64,000 nucleotides of DNA from Tricholoma matsutake (lineage: Eukaryota > Basidiomycota > Agaricomycetes > Agaricales > Tricholomataceae), in NCBI GenBank assembly GCA_026075535.2, contig AP026539.1, positions 9,796,001 to 9,860,000 on the forward strand. The letters are read 5' to 3'. The notes under the pieces are model-generated. The model was given only the letters and a program-made list of their open reading frames with translations. It did not search any database and was not told where the DNA came from. Positions 35,916 through 46,343 of this stretch are shown in pieces; position 1 is the stretch's first letter, and each line of letters begins with the position of its first letter. Position numbers and translations under genes: made by a program.

Positions 35916-36767
35916 TTAAAAACCCTCATCCTCTATTGCGGTGAGAGCCCTCGTCCTGTCTTCTTCATCGAGGTCCCTTATGATCGCTTGGATCTTCAAG
36001 TAGGCCTCTTCGCCTTTCTTCTTTGGGAATGACCAGTTCTCGGTTCTCGTTTCCCCTTTCTTGTGTTCAGTTGCTCTGTGCCCGGGTTGGTGGCACACAA
36101 AGCATAGCCCCTTCTTCATGTGTTTGACCCTCTCCTGGTTAGAGAGTCAGTTGATTTCTAGTGGGGTTTCTTTCGGTTTGGAGTTCGCGGGCTTCTTTGC
36201 CCAGCTCTCCTGTAATTTTCCTGTTATCGCTTTTGCTCTCCTCCATTGTCCATTGTACTTGGAGGCAGCATTGATTATCCCTTCTAGGGTTGTGGGGATT
36301 GTTTCCATGTTGAATACTCTTTCAAGGAGCTTGGGGTTTAACCCATCCATGAAGAGTTCGATCAGGGCGGTATCATCATTGATTCCCACCTTCTCTCGCA
36401 GGATTCGGAATTGCGCAATGTAATCCTCCAGGTTCTGTCCCTGCTTTAGTGTCTTCATTTTGGTTCTGGCTCTGCCAGCTTCATCGATCAGGGTGAACGC
36501 TGCTTTGAGTGCTGTTTCGAAGGTTGACCATGTCCCTAGGTCTTCCTTTTCTGCCCATGTCTGTGCCCAGGGCATGGCAGTTCCTCCGTTCATAAACGAC
36601 AACGCGAAGATGATTTTCTTTTCATCTGTGTCATAGATCCCATGGTTTACTCTCAGATAGAGTTTCACTTCTTGTAAGAACTTTGCAGTTCTGGTTCGGT
36701 CCCCTGTGAAGTCAGAGGGGGTTCGGATTCTAATCTCCTTGTTTAATGCAGTGGGTTCGGTAGACAT
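35916..36767 (-). pseudogene. Gypsy-D gag
   Basis: The Gag frame starts MSTEPTALNKEIRIRTPSDF (36767) and runs 206 codons through a retrotransposon-Gag domain (KKIIFALSFMNGGTAMPWAQ, LEDYIAQFRILREKVG) to a TGA at 36147. It continues in the next piece (36119-35916) with the zinc knuckle CFVCHQPGHRATEH, where the last Cys of CCHC is His. Only the stop between the two parts and the knuckle change mark decay. Confidence 0.85.
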
Positions 36768-37044
36768 GTTATCGGGGATGTCGTTGTTGGATAAGGAGAA
36801 TGGGTCTCGTTCTGGGGTTTCTTCTTTGCTTGTTGGTCTGAAGTCTTCTTCAGTGAGGTATCTTGGTTCCTCGTCTTCTGTTCGCTTTGAGAACCACCTT
36901 TGTGCTGGTTCTGAGTATCGTACTAGTCGACCTTGGTATCTATACCACGAGGTTCTTCCTGATGTCGATGCTCCTGTTGGAGGTCTGTCTGGGCTTTGTC
37001 TGAAAGATGTTGTGTCTGCACCTAGGTAGGTGGACTTCGTAGGG

Positions 37045-37055
37045 CAGCTTGACCT
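37045..37055 (-). promoter_or_regulatory. Gypsy-D self-priming site
   Basis: On the sense strand AGGTCAAGCTG begins 2 nt after the 5' LTR and is the exact complement of CAGCTTGACCT inside that LTR (37320-37330), about 33 nt after the TATA-like ATATATAAG (37358-37367). Confidence 0.75.
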
Positions 37056-37057
37056 TT

Positions 37058-37692
37058 TGTTAAGACTATAGGTCCTTACTCGACCTGTTCTTCGTCTGGT
37101 TCAAGTAGGAGGCTTTCCTACCAGTTCAGGCTCTTAGCCTACGCTTGGGTACTTCCTCAAGTGATCATGGTCGTTCATACTCAGAGGCTTTCTGAGTACA
37201 CCGTCGGTTTGTGTATCACAGTCAGAGGCTTTCTGACTGTCGAGTTCGAGTATATCACAACTAAGGGGCTTCCTTAGTTGTCAAGTGTTCGGATTGAGTC
37301 TAGGACTGTTGGTTGAATTAGGTCAAGCTGAGCTTTACACAGAGTATGACTACAACTTATATATGGTTCTGGAACTACCTATTGTCCAATCGGAAAGAGA
37401 GATCCTTGTCAAGTAAATATAGGAAGAACAATAAGCCTTATGTCTAGCATGAGTCGTCCGATGTCACGGAATGCTGTGGCACAGCATGTAGAAAGACAAT
37501 AGAAGATGAGCCTCCTGTCAAGCGTGAGGTGTCTGATGTCATGGACCCGATGTCAAGGATCCGATGTCAAGGAAGTTGTGGAACAGCATGTCGATCGGTG
37601 GGAGTTGAGCATTGAGGCATCTCCCGGAATGAGTCGAGTCAAGGAAAAATGAAGTGCCCGTACTTGTGGGTTGCTGTAGACAAATCATAACA
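37058..37692 (-). repeat. Gypsy-D 5' LTR (635 bp)
   Basis: Pairs with 30284-30907; carries the TATA-like box and inferred transcript start. Confidence 0.92.
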
Positions 37693-40600
37693 ATTAGTAT
37701 CCAAGGAAACCCAGAGCAAATCAGAAAAAGAAATCGAGGAGGAGTACAACCATTCTGAATCACATGACGAAAAGGAGTACAACTGTCGTCAATCATGTGA
37801 CAAATAAAATTGTCATGCGTTGATGATACTCAACCTGGAAACCCAAACAAAACCCACAAAATGGCTTTAGATGGTATAACACGAGTCAGAGGAAGGTTGC
37901 GAGGCCCTCTAGAAGTCACCTGTCAGACTGACCATCAAATAGTCATAAAACAACTGCTCGTCGAAGCAGTTCGAGGCTAAAAGAATGTGTTTCAAGAATT
38001 TGCGATGATTTTCGAGGGGTTGCGATGATTTTTGAGGTGTTGCGATGATTTTCGAGATGTCACGATGCTTTTCGAGATGTCGCAATATTTTTCAAAGAGG
38101 TTTCGAGGAATTTCGAGTGCGCAGATATGTTCGGATGCAAGATCGGGGGACTAGACGAGTAGTAGAAGTGACAAAAAGGCTAATCGAGGGAAGCGAGAGC
38201 GAAAATAGCATAATGTGAGGAATTTTGAGGAATTTTGAGGAAGTTTAGCATAAAACACCAAACTTTGGACTGAATAAGACTAAACTGTACTCTCAAATCA
38301 CTGTGATCTGGGAGGAAGACGATGACTTTCTTGTTTTTCTTTGTATCTAGTACATCTTTTTATATAAAATAAAGAAAGTACCTAAAAAGGCTAGAGAACA
38401 TGAGGCAAACATGTGGAAAACTCGAGGCAAAGGACAATATAAGTATATCAGAACAATAAAGCGAGCCTAGAAGGGGTGAATATAACACATGATGAAGAAA
38501 TAATAAGAAAGAATAGCTAAAACCGGACTGTCCTTGTTATAAATTGAATAAAAGATCGGAAACTGCTTCGAGTGGATTGTATGCATGCACATGTGGTTGA
38601 AATGTGTTCGATATATGCGATATAGTGTCCCATGTGTCCAGCATGCATCTGAAGATCATTCGAACAAGAAATACTGTGTCCGACGATGTTTTTCGAGGTT
38701 CAATGTTGTTCGATCACATTTGATACAATGCTTGCGATGCTCAACGATGCTCAACAATGTTCGATCGCATTCGATATGATGCTCACACTCGGTAGACTTG
38801 GTTGGGAGTGGTCGTGCTGCTTCTGGGACCTCGTGTGAGTTATCCAATGTGATTAGAATGTGGTCAAAACGGTGAATCAGCCTTTGAGCGGAGGAGACAA
38901 CCTATCAGCGTCATTTCCAAAAACCCCTAAATTCTTTATTTGCTCTGCATGAATAGAACCTGAAATCACCTTGACTGTGGGACTGAAGACAGTGGACACG
39001 CATGCAGCGATTGATGTGGAAGCGTTGCTTGATAGTGGTGCTACAGGATTATTTATTAATTGGTCCTTAATTACTGGAAATGGTATTAACACATGCAAGC
39101 TGGCACAACCTATAATGGTGTACAATATTGACAGAACAGTCAATCGTGGAGGAACAATCAAGGAGGAGATGACTATGGTACTCAGGTATCAGGAGCATCA
39201 GGAGCGAGCCATATTCAAAGTGTGCAATTTTGGGAAAACCAATCTAATAAGAGGATGTCCATGGTTATGGAAGCATAATCCCGAAATTGATTGGAAAACT
39301 GGGAAAGTACAAATGACTCGTTGTCCTAAGGAATGTAATGTGTATGGGAGGAAGATGAAGAAGGAAAAAAGGAAAGAGAAAGAGAAAGAACGTCCAAGGA
39401 AGTATTCTGTTACAATGGAGGAAGTGGAGGATGAGGAAATGCCAAATGAGGAAGTTCTGGTCATGATCAAGAAAGAAGAGCAGAAGCAAACCTTTAGAGC
39501 AATTCATGGAGGACAGTCATGGGACAAGAATATTGTGAAGGTGGAGAAGCCAGTGGAGGAGTGGGTGCCAAAAGTGTATCATGAATATCTGTCAGTGTTC
39601 CAGAAGAAGGAGTCTGAGCAAATGCCAGTGCAGAAGCCATGGGATCATGCAATTGAGATGAAGCCAGGGTTTGTGCCGAAGAAGTCGAAGGTATATCCAT
39701 TATCTCCAATGGAACAAGAAGAAGTGGATGCATTCCTGAAGGAGCAATTGCGCAAAGGATACATACGACCTTCAAAATAACTGCAGATGTCACCAATATT
39801 CTTTGTGCCAAAGAAAGACCAAAGGAAGAGGATGTGTACAGATTATAGGTACCTGAATGAGTGGACAGTGAAGAATGCATACCCCCTGCCATTGATCTCA
39901 GAAATAATTGACAAGGTGGGAAAAGCCAAGGTCTTTACAAAATTGGATTTACGATGGGGATACAACAATGTATGAATAAAGAAAGGAGATGAGTGGAAGG
40001 CTGCATTTGCCATGTGTTGAGGATCCTTCGAGCCGCTTGTCATGTTTTTTGGGATGACTAATAGTCCCCCGACCTTTCAAAATATGATGAATGACATTTT
40101 CAAGGACATAATAGACAAAGGCGTGGTAATAATATTTATTGACGACATTCTGATATTCACGGAGGATGAAGAGAATCATGAGGCAATAGTGCAGGAGGTG
40201 TTATGGAGGTTGGCGGAGAATGATCTATTTTTGAAACCAGAGAAGTGTGTGTTTGGGGCAAGCAAGATTGAGTTCCTAGGATTATTGATCGGCCCTGACA
40301 GGATCAAAATGGATCTGATCAAGGTACAGGTGATCACAGATTGGCCTGCGCCCACCCATGTCAAGGAGGTTCAAGCCTTCTTGGGACTCGCAAATTATTA
40401 TCATCGCTTTGTGCACAATTTTTCTAAAATTGCTGCACCCTTACATAACCTTATGCGAAAGGGAGTAGTATGGAGGTGGGGAGAGCAGCAGCAGACAGCA
40501 TTTGAGGAGTTGAAGAGGAAGTTTGTGGAGGGACCAATATTAGCCCCAGTAGATTTCACACGCCCTTTACGAGTGGAATCAGATGCATCCGACTTTGCTT

Positions 40601-42581
40601 CTGGAGCGGTATTATCAATGCTGTGCGAAGATGACAAATGGCATCCTTGTGCATATTTGTCCTGAGGGTTGAATGATGTGGAGAGGAATTATGATGTGCA
40701 TGACAAAGAAATGTTGGGGATAATACGAGCATTGGAGGCATGGAGGCATTATTTGGAGGGATGTACACATCAGATTGAGATCTGGACGGATCATCAAAAT
40801 CTGCAATACTTCATGTCCGCTAAAAAGCTTAATCACCAGCAAGTGTGTTGGGCACTATTCCTATCACATTTCAATTTTCACTTGGTCCACAAAGTGGGAA
40901 GCTTAATGAGGAAAGCAGATGCATTATCGAGACATATTGATCATAAAAGGGGGGTGGAGGAGGACAATAAGAATGTTACCTTGCTCAAACCCAAATACTT
41001 TTACATTTGCACTATGCCTCAAGGGCATCTATTAATAGATAGCTCAGAAACGGAAATGTTGTCTAAAATCAGACAATGTTCAGAAATGGACGATGAAGTA
41101 GTGGAAGCCGTGAGAGCTCTGAAGGGAGAGAAGAAAGGTAATATTAAAGGAGATGAATGGGCTGAGGAACAAGGGTTGGTGTTGTTTCGAGGAAAAGTGT
41201 ATGTACCAAAGGATCAGGATTTGTGAAGGGAGATCGTCTGGTTACATCATAATACACTGACTGCCGGACACCCAGGAAGATGGAAGACATTGGAATTAGT
41301 AATGAGAAATTATTGGTGGCCTGGAATTTCGAAGTATGTGTTGGGGTATGTGGATGGATGTGATACGTGCATGAGGGGGAAGAAATTTCCAGAAAAACCT
41401 GCAGGAAAATTAATGCCAAACCCTATACCTAAAGCACCATGGTGAGATATATATGTGGATTTTATTACCGGATTACCCAAGGCTCACGGGTACGATGCAA
41501 TATTCATAGTATGTGACCACTTCACAAAGGAGGTCCATATTATTCCTACTACTACAGAAACCTTATCATTGGGCTTGGCGCGCCTCTATCTAAATCAGGT
41601 ATGGCGGTTACATGGGTTACCCAATACCGTTATCTCCAATCGCGGACCACAATTTGCTTCTGCATTTATGCAAGAACTGAACAACATATTGGGAATTCAA
41701 ACTAAACTATCTATGGCATATCACCCGCAGACTGATGGGCAGACAGAGAGAATGAACCAGGAGTTGGAGCAGTACCTACGTATGTTTGTCAACTACTGAC
41801 AAACTGACTGGCCCGAATGGCTGGCAATTGCTGAATTTTCCCACAATAACAAATTCCATTCGGCTACTCATATGTCACCCTTTTTTGCAAATTATGGATA
41901 TCATCCTCGCATGGGAGTAGAACCCAGAAGGGTGGTAGAAGACTTTGTATCTAAAATGCAAAAGGTACAAGAGGAAGCAGAGGCAGCATTGAAGAAAGCA
42001 CGTGATGACATGATGCAACACATGGATCGTACTCGAGCACGTGCTCCAGAGTACAAAGTTGGTGATTTGGTATGGCTAAGTACCAAGGACCTAAATATTC
42101 CACAACCTTCAAGGAAACTTACAGAGAAACAAGTTGGCCCATATGCGATCTCTAAAGTTCACCTAATGCGGTAGTGCTAAAATTACCCTGATCATTCAAG
42201 ATTGATCCGGAGATTAACATATCCCACCTATGCCCTTACTGCCCACCCACTATTCCTGGCCAACAAACTACTCTGCAACCTCTGATAATAGTAGAAGGTG
42301 CTCCAGAATACATAGTTGAAGAAATTCTAGACTCACGTCTTCGACGGAACAAATTGGAGTTCTTAATAAAGTGGAAAAACTATACCGACAAAAATAACTC
42401 GTGGGAACCCGAAGAGAATTGTAAGCGAGCACATAACGCAATCGCCCAATTCTTTAAACATAATCCGAATGCTCCACATCACATTGTGAGAATGGTGTAT
42501 GAGGGGATGAAATTCCGGCCTTACCAAAATTTCACAGAGGGGACAGATGCAATATTTTCTTGCCTGGAAGTCATGGCATAA
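37693..42581 (+). pseudogene. Gypsy-C pol relic (PR-RT-RH-IN-chromodomain), split by E2
   Basis: A short pol linker (37693-37820) precedes repeat E2; pol resumes at 38908. Protease [12 protein letters not shown] is at about 39020; RT has [14 protein letters not shown] and FIDDILIF (40140); RNase H has FRVESD-type sequence and IWTDHQNLQYF; integrase has the zinc region and FITGLPKAHG, with ISNRGPQF (Asp to Asn) and QTDGQTERMNQ. The chromodomain is intact in sequence near 42310-42450 (IVEEILDSRLRRN, FLIKWKNYTDKNNSWEP). Stops at 39778 (TAA), 39973, 40018, 40663, 41224, 41443 and 41797 (all TGA) inactivate it. Those at 40018 and 41224 are CGA in the Gypsy-B copy. Confidence 0.9.
37821..38907 (+). 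repeat. repeat E, copy 2: TGAT...ATCA LTR-like element in Gypsy-C
   Basis: 1087 bp absent from the sister position in Gypsy-B. It starts TGATGATACTC, ends CCTATCA, and is flanked by an exact 4-bp duplication GCGT (37817-37820, 38908-38911). Same family as 23430-24593, with more copies of the GATTTTCGAG-type tandem repeat (37990-38095) and fewer of the CGATGCTC type. Confidence 0.75.
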
Positions 42582-42592
42582 AAGGGGGGTAA

Positions 42593-42991
42593 TGTTAGGA
42601 AACCACCCCATTACATAAAATTTCATTTTTATTTTATTATGTCGAATTATGCTACATGACGCCAAATGATGCTACACTTTGATAGTGTGAGAATTTTATT
42701 TCACACGCATCAAAATATACACACATGTACGGGTGCATCGGTAACAACAATGTACAATATATGTAACATAGTATATAAACCCTAAATATACACCTAGGGG
42801 ACCCCAGTTGTGTTCTCTTAGGTATTCCACCTACATTTTCAGTGTGAAAGGCCTTTCTCAACAAACTCACCTATTAATAACCCCTCACATCAAAACCGTC
42901 AGTTCCCCCATCATGAGCGCAGATCCTGCCCCCTTCTTGTAGAGAGAACCCGCACAGTCTTAGCTAGCAGATAGTGGGTGTCGCCCTAACA
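42593..42991 (+). repeat. Gypsy-C 3' LTR (399 bp)
   Basis: Pairs with 28256-28657; preceded by the polypurine run AAAAGGGGGGTAA. Confidence 0.92.
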
Positions 42992-43006
42992 CCAATGGGG
43001 AAACCT

Positions 43007-44104
43007 TCACTGGGACTCTCCCACAAAATTCTTCTGCCTGCCTTCCTCCAGCTTCACTTCCTTGATTGTAGCTTCCCTAATCTTTCTTTTCTGCCTACAA
43101 TTCCTAGAAATGTGTCCTAACTGCCCACAGTTAAAACATTTAAGTGGGGCTTGTCTCCCTGCTTGATCAACCTCCATTGCCTCTGCTGGTGCTGCTGACT
43201 CTGTAACTATAGGTGTCACTGCCATGGCTGGTGGCTGTGCCCTCGGAGCTTGCACCTGAGGTGCCTTTCCTTTCTCAGACTTTCCTCCTGATGACTTTCC
43301 AAATTTACTACTTCCGTACATCAACTTTGACTCTGCCTGTTCCTGCCAATATTGCCAGTCAAGGCGCATTGCCCAATTATACCACTTGTCCATCTTCTCT
43401 GGCATAGAAGGTAGTCGGTAGATAGACTTGAATAAAGAGGGATTTAATCCTGCTTTCAAAAACTCTACCAATGCGGCTTCTCCCATATCCATTTGTGAAC
43501 CTTCTGCTTTGAACTGCAAAATAAATTCATCCGCCATTAGGGAACCTTGGCGCATGGTCTTTAATTTAGCATTGGCTGTTGCCTTTGGATTAGGGTCTCT
43601 AAACTGTGCCTCCAATCTCTCCAGAACTTCCTTGAAGGTTGCAAATGGTTTATTTCCCGCAACAATTTGATTAATAACCTCGTTTCTCCAGAACTGTGCT
43701 TTCCCCCCCTGAATGTATGAGAGAGCAAACATAATCCTAGACTCGGCTGTATGAAACTCTGGCTTCCTCCCATGGATGTACAATACTATAGAGCTGATGA
43801 AGGATTTTGTATTCTCCATGGTACCATCAAAGATTTGTGGGGATGTGTACTTAGGTAAGCGTGCTTTTCCATTTCCGGATTTCTCTGCCATCTCATCCTC
43901 CTGCGACATCCACTCCACCATCTCCTCCATCTCATCATCTCTTTCTCCTGTCATCTCTGGCTGTACTTCCCCTTGTCTGGGCTGTGATGCTGCCAACACT
44001 GACACTAATTGGGACATTTGCACTGTAAGTGCATCAATTTTCGCCTCTAGTGCTGGTGTGGGAACAGGATTAGGACCGGGATTAGAAGTTAAGGGTTCAG
44101 ACAT
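43007..44104 (-). CDS. Gypsy-B Gag, intact ORF
   Basis: Open frame of 365 residues, the inverse-strand twin of the Gypsy-C Gag. Same architecture: Pro-rich start, acidic segment, retrotransposon Gag domain, basic/Pro linker (GKSEKGKAPQVQAPRAQ) and CCHC knuckle CFNCGQLGHISRNC. Protein differences from the Gypsy-C copy fall only in the first 50 and last 15 residues; the central roughly 900 nt are identical as far as I could compare, including shadow frames. It ends 11 nt before the CCAAT duplication that borders Gypsy-C. The Gag coats element RNA in a cytoplasmic particle. Whether it is expressed is unknown. Confidence 0.9.
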   Translation of the reverse strand: MSEPLTSNPGPNPVPTPALEAKIDALTVQMSQLVSVLAASQPRQGEVQPEMTGERDDEMEEMVEWMSQEDEMAEKSGNGKARLPKYTSPQIFDGTMENTKSFISSIVLYIHGRKPEFHTAESRIMFALSYIQGGKAQFWRNEVINQIVAGNKPFATFKEVLERLEAQFRDPNPKATANAKLKTMRQGSLMADEFILQFKAEGSQMDMGEAALVEFLKAGLNPSLFKSIYRLPSMPEKMDKWYNWAMRLDWQYWQEQAESKLMYGSSKFGKSSGGKSEKGKAPQVQAPRAQPPAMAVTPIVTESAAPAEAMEVDQAGRQAPLKCFNCGQLGHISRNCRQKRKIREATIKEVKLEEGRQKNFVGESQ

Positions 44105-44559
44105 AATGGTAAAATCTGTGATGAATCACTTCTTCGACAAATTCAAGATTTTTTCTTCAAGACCTCTCCAAACATTTATGGGTCACGTGATCATTCATCG
44201 ATCATTCGTCGAGCGCCTAATTTGACACTTCAGATCAATAACCCTTCCAACAGTGCCTGATCTCGGGGATAACACTGAATTCGGCTTGTAACTAAAATAG
44301 TCGTCCGAATAGAGTGATGTAAATCATAACTAAACCAGATCCAATCAGTTGTCTGGTTGCAGCTGTCCTAATGATGAGCGCTGCCTCTTGATCACTGGCA
44401 GTCGCAATGTAAGGCGAGGCCTGGTGTCGGCTTATGAAAGAAAAGGTAGATTATGTATATACAAGTACTTCCGGCTCATGCTGAAAGGATGAGTAATCAG
44501 ATGTGGCATGGTGAAACAATGACGTATGCACAAGTAAGAGAAGGTGCACTGATATGGGC

Positions 44560-44570
44560 AGTTGTGTTCT
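44560..44570 (-). promoter_or_regulatory. Gypsy-B self-priming site
   Basis: AGAACACAACT on the sense strand, 2 nt after the 5' LTR, complementary to AGTTGTGTTCT of that LTR (plus-strand 44748-44758). Same layout as in Gypsy-C. Confidence 0.72.
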
Positions 44571-44572
44571 TC

Positions 44573-44975
44573 TGTTAGGGCAACACCCACTATCTGCTAG
44601 CTAAGACCATGCGGGTTCTCTCTACAAGAAGGGGGCGGGATCTGCGTGTGTGATGGGGGAACTGACAGTTTTGATGTGAGGGGTTATTAATAGATGAGTT
44701 GGTTGAGAAAGACCTTTCACACTGAAAGCATAGGTGGAATACCTAAGAGAACACAACTGGGGTCCCCTAGGTGTATATTTAGAATTTATATACTATGTTA
44801 CATATATTGTACATTGTTGTTACTGACACACTCGTACATGCGCATACATATTGATGCATGCGAAATAAAATTCTCATGCTATCAAAGTGTAGTGTCATTT
44901 GGCATCATGTAGCATAATTCGACATAATAAAATAAAAATGAAATTTTATTAGGTAATGGGGTGGTTTCCTAACAC
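44573..44975 (-). repeat. Gypsy-B 5' LTR (403 bp)
   Basis: Pairs with 22873-23274; borders the CACAT duplication. Confidence 0.92.
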
Positions 44976-45900
44976 ACATGAGTGGTAGTTGGAGCATGGA
45001 ATGCAGCATTAAATGCCGCATTTGTGAGTCGGTTCTCATCACAGAGTGAAGCAGCTTCATACCAAGCATAGATATCATTGTCCGCTGGGTGCCCTTCCCA
45101 CATCTGTGCAATCTGGTCCTGAATTTCTCGATTGAGGCCCCATCGGAACTTCACCACCACTGGTAGCCCACTCCCATATCCTGCCATGTCCACCAAATCC
45201 TTAAACTCATTGATATAATTGTCCACTGCCTGGTGGTAAGAGGATGACTCAAGTCATGTCACTGCTCGGTGGCACTTGTTGAGGGGACAAAAGTGGTGTA
45301 CAAACTCAGCTCAAAAGTCACCCCAAGTGGAGAAAGGTAGAGAACTGAGTTCTTTAGTTTGACACAGAATATGGTCCACATAGAGATAGGCACGTTCAGA
45401 TTTCATGTATGTGAAGGCCCAATAAATTTTTGCAGCCTCATCAATGAATTGATGTGACTGGAGACTGATGTATAACTCACAGGAATTAAGGAATGCACAT
45501 CCCTGCACACGTGCACCATTAAATTTGGTGGGGGGAGACGGTTTGATCTGGGCATGCTCTTTAGTGGGTGCGTTTGGCAGCACATTGTTGTTGGGTGCAC
45601 TTGGAGTCACAATGGGGGGAATATTGGTCATAGGGTTAGTCTGGAGGGTCCTGACAAAGTTTTCAATCATAGATTTAAGCAAATCAATTTGCATGCATAT
45701 TCTGGAAACATCGCTTTCAAGCATGTCGAGGCGTTCTGATGCCTCCATGTCACTAGGGGGTGCATTTGGTGAAAATGGCAGCGCAGTAAAGGTGGGACTG
45801 TCTGGAACGGTGTGTAGGGAGTCTGTGGAGCTTTGGGAAGTGTCATCCACTCTGTACCTGCCTATCTTGGGCAGTGTGTTCACGATTTCAGGCCTTAGGG
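44976..45900 (-). pseudogene. Gypsy-A gag, N-terminal part
   Basis: From the 5' LTR leftward the frame gives a Ser/Pro-rich leader, a coiled-coil-like stretch (MEASERLDMLESDVSRICMQ near 45750), then a Gag domain with KPSPPTKFNGARVQGCAFL, KIYWAFTYMKSERAY, a TGA, and MDNYINEFKDLVDMAGY. It is cut at 44975 by Gypsy-B and continues at 22872 with NNVPYTFNRTIPHLNP-like sequence and the zinc knuckle. The true start codon is not clear: the open frame runs into the LTR. Confidence 0.8.
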
Positions 45901-45901
45901 G

Positions 45902-45911
45902 AGAGTTTTCT
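45902..45911 (-). promoter_or_regulatory. Gypsy-A self-priming site
   Basis: AGAAAACTCT on the sense strand, 2 nt after the 5' LTR, is the exact complement of AGAGTTTTCT in the LTR (plus-strand 46015-46024), about 30 nt after a weak TATA-like ACATATAC (46048-46055). Confidence 0.65.
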
Positions 45912-45913
45912 AC

Positions 45914-46338
45914 TATAAGGGCAACCTCAGCCTCTAGCAAAGGGAAATCCGAAGTTAAAATTATACTACATATTACAGGGATTGGGGATGCACCTAGCAA
46001 AGGGAAATCCAAAGAGAAAACTCTAAGGATCCCTTTGCCAATGCCCAGTATATGTGAAGACAACAAAAATCAAATAATAACCTAAAAATAGAAAAGGCAG
46101 AGATAGGCAGATCAAGGCCACTGAATGACATCATACCAAGGGGTAGATGTCAGAAGGGGTGCTCTGCCTCTAAATATAAAACTGTCAACATGCACAAACA
46201 TGATAGAAAGGGAAATTAGTAATAAAATCCGGAAAAATCATAGAAAATGAAGAATAGAAGGAAATGAAGTGAGGAAAAATATAGAACAAATGTAAAAAAT
46301 AGGAGAAACACACAGGGCACCCCCCTAGTCCCCTTACA
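45914..46338 (-). repeat. Gypsy-A 5' LTR (425 bp)
   Basis: Pairs with 18206-18625; borders the TTCCT duplication at 46339-46343. Confidence 0.92.
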
Positions 46339-46343
46339 TTCCT

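Larger units (their letters stand above)
30284..37692 (-). mobile_element. Gypsy-D: chromovirus with extra ORF, innermost element, TSD ATTAG
   Basis: LTRs at 30284-30907 (3') and 37058-37692 (5') flank 6.2 kb; ATTAG is exact at 30279-30283 and 37693-37697. Sense is minus: gag, protease, RT, RNase H, integrase, chromodomain, then a further ORF before the 3' LTR. A purine run (AGACAGGAGGCGA) precedes the 3' LTR. It interrupts the Gypsy-C pol linker exactly where that linker reads LVS in the Gypsy-B copy. Confidence 0.93.
28256..42991 (+). mobile_element. Gypsy-C: sister of Gypsy-B in inverse orientation, TSD CCAAT
   Basis: LTRs at 28256-28657 (5') and 42593-42991 (3') belong to the same family as those of Gypsy-B but run plus. 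CCAAT is exact at 28251-28255 and 42992-42996. Gag lies at 29144-30241, pol at 37693-42590. Gypsy-D (30284-37692) and repeat E2 (37821-38907) interrupt it. Own length after excision is about 6.2 kb. Removing C plus one CCAAT rejoins the gag-pol junction of Gypsy-B. Confidence 0.93.
22873..44975 (-). mobile_element. Gypsy-B: chromovirus inserted in Gypsy-A gag, TSD CACAT
   Basis: LTRs at 22873-23274 (3') and 44573-44975 (5') face outward to an exact CACAT duplication (22868-22872, 44976-44980). Sense is minus: gag at 44104-43007, pol from 28250 to about 24600. It is broken twice: by Gypsy-C at the gag-pol junction (28256-42991) and by repeat E1 in the chromodomain (23430-24593). Own length after excision is about 6.2 kb, the same as its sister Gypsy-C, which independently supports the reading. 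Confidence 0.93.
18206..46338 (-). mobile_element. Gypsy-A: chromodomain Gypsy element, TSD TTCCT, host of the nested stack
   Basis: LTRs at 18206-18625 (3') and 45914-46338 (5') are near-identical, and TTCCT is duplicated exactly at 18201-18205 and 46339-46343. Sense is minus: gag at the right end, then pol from 22872 down to 18637. The element is cut in gag by Gypsy-B (22873-44975). Without it Gypsy-A is about 6.0 kb, a normal size. Removing A plus one TTCCT restores the transposase frame as V-P-C-Q. The LTR begins TGTAAGGGG and ends CCTTATA on the sense strand. Confidence 0.93.

Noticed and set aside
38940..41800. In-frame TGA codons as recoding (selenocysteine or read-through) signals in Gypsy pol
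   Set aside because: Several are CGA in the sister copy and the positions vary between copies, which fits random CpG decay. There is no conserved downstream structure that I can see.
22873..44975. Reading the four related LTRs as two separate elements side by side (22873-28657 and 42593-44975)
   Set aside because: The neighbouring LTRs are in opposite orientation, and the exact duplications pair 22873 with 44975 (CACAT) and 28256 with 42991 (CCAAT). Nesting is the only arrangement that fits.
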